Assembly (NCBI GenBank): GCA_027624335.1
Contig: JAQBWV010000001.1
Location: forward strand, 1 to 64,000
DNA: 64,000 nucleotides
Direction: 5' to 3'
Origin: Planctomycetota bacterium
GTDB lineage: Bacteria > Planctomycetota > Planctomycetia > Planctomycetales > Planctomycetaceae
Positions 63,482-64,000 of the stretch are shown piece by piece. Below the pieces are notes generated by a model. The model worked only from the letters and a program-made list of their open reading frames with translations, had not been told where the DNA came from and made no database searches. The translations under genes and the position numbers were made by a program. The stretch's first letter is position 1. Each line of letters starts with the position of its first letter.

Positions 63482-64000
63482 ATGAACTTCAAATGTGCTG
63501 CCTTGACCTCGCAGAAGTGGCTCTGGGCGATGCTCGCCTGTCTCTGTGTTGATTCGGCGTCGGCAGCGGATCGGCCGAACATCCTGTTCATCTTTACCGA
63601 TGACCATGCTCCACACGCGATTGGTGCTTACAACGGCTGGCTGAAAGGTGTGAACCCGACACCGAATATCGATCGATTGGCCGCTCAGGGTACCTTGTTT
63701 GAAAACAGCTTCTGCACGAACTCGATTTGCGGACCGAGTCGGGCTGTGATCCTGACTGGGAAGCACAGTCATCTCAACGGGTTCATGACCAATGGCAACC
63801 GGTTCAACGGTGACCAGCAGACATTTCCAAAACTGCTGCAAAAGGCAGGCTACACAACAGCGATGCTCGGCAAATGGCATCTGTCGTCTAATCCGCAAGG
63901 GTTTGATCACTGGAAAGTTCTGCCGGGGCAGGGGGACTACTACAACCCGTTCTTTCTCAGCGCCAATGGGCGTGAAAAGGTTGACGGCTACTGCACGGAC
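63482..64000 (+). CDS. Exported type I sulfatase, N-terminal part (3' cut by window edge)
   Basis: The first 173 residues of a secreted sulfatase; the frame is open to the end of the window. A signal peptide ([15 protein letters not shown]) is followed by [16 protein letters not shown] with the Ca2+-binding Asp pair, and [15 protein letters not shown] with the C-x-P-S-R motif, where Cys is converted to formylglycine. [14 protein letters not shown] follows as usual. It would release sulfate from a sulfated glycan. AGGA is just upstream of the ATG at 63482. It makes an informative contrast with the truncated sulfatase at 12189-12347. Confidence 0.93.
   Translation, partial: MNFKCAALTSQKWLWAMLACLCVDSASAADRPNILFIFTDDHAPHAIGAYNGWLKGVNPTPNIDRLAAQGTLFENSFCTNSICGPSRAVILTGKHSHLNGFMTNGNRFNGDQQTFPKLLQKAGYTTAMLGKWHLSSNPQGFDHWKVLPGQGDYYNPFFLSANGREKVDGYCTD

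Noticed and set aside
1..64000. CRISPR array, rRNA, tRNA, transposase or phage genes
   Set aside because: No regularly spaced direct repeats, rRNA-like blocks, tRNA cloverleaf or transposase/integrase motifs were seen on either strand.

Overview
The window reads as a chromosomal segment of a planctomycete (Planctomycetota). The signs are a DUF1501 protein with a twin-arginine leader, a very large secreted protein with c-type haem motifs and HEAT-like repeats, VCBS/ASPIC-UnbV and PQQ-propeller secreted proteins, type I sulfatases, many secreted or zinc-ribbon proteins of unknown function, and frequent GTG starts. This is inference from gene families; no rRNA or other marker gene is present and the genus cannot be fixed.

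Layout. 1-4461: an uncharacterised predicted peptide-ligase/transglutaminase set (DUF2126 amidoligase end on +; fused circularly permuted ATP-grasp/alpha-E protein plus transglutaminase-like protein on -). 4844-9172: a 1442-residue secreted di-CxxCH protein. 9212-11101: ZIP zinc transporter and a divergent Zur/Fur regulator. 11140-14359: secreted nucleoside hydrolase, the truncated leader of a sulfatase gene overlapping it, and a VCBS/ASPIC-UnbV protein. 14360-15346: a gene-free stretch with three inverted-repeat elements. 15347-18674: argB-argD-argF on -. 18866-23903: TadC-like protein, Tex, DUF1501 protein. 24309-31733: a tight + strand polysaccharide cluster (three GT4-type glycosyltransferases, a Gfo/Idh/MocA oxidoreductase, an SDR epimerase, a membrane GT2), with ATGA overlaps at its 3' end. 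31877-41699: zinc-ribbon membrane protein, DUF368 polyprenyl-phosphate transporter, Bpt aminoacyltransferase, HDOD protein, coiled-coil protein, membrane protein and class II aldolase with a clear terminator. 41972-44851: a large secreted protein flanked by related repeats. 45503-51241: a small basic protein, BASS transporter, DUF455 ferritin-like protein, NIPSNAP protein, MECR-like reductase, trpC. 51491-56077: GT4, GATase-like protein and AlaC-like aminotransferase, divergent from a DSD1-family PLP enzyme. 56439-60547: PQQ propeller, YacG, hydroxyacid-oxoacid transhydrogenase, esterase. 60633-62923: polysaccharide deacetylase plus FemAB/BioF2-like acyltransferase. 63482-end: a sulfatase cut by the window edge.

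How the parts fit. The glycosyltransferase cluster, DUF368 carrier-lipid transporter, deacetylase/acyltransferase pair and lone GT4 fit cell-surface polysaccharide production. The arginine genes and trpC are anabolic. The secreted cytochrome, DUF1501, PQQ and sulfatase proteins fit the family of export-rich degradative systems common in planctomycetes. Non-coding space carries several families of inverted-repeat elements, one present in two clear copies 33 kb apart. I saw no tRNA, rRNA, CRISPR array, transposase or phage gene.

No wholly new system is proven. The best candidates for something undescribed are the ATP-grasp/alpha-E/transglutaminase/DUF2126 set, and the sulfatase leader translationally overlapped with a nucleoside hydrolase.
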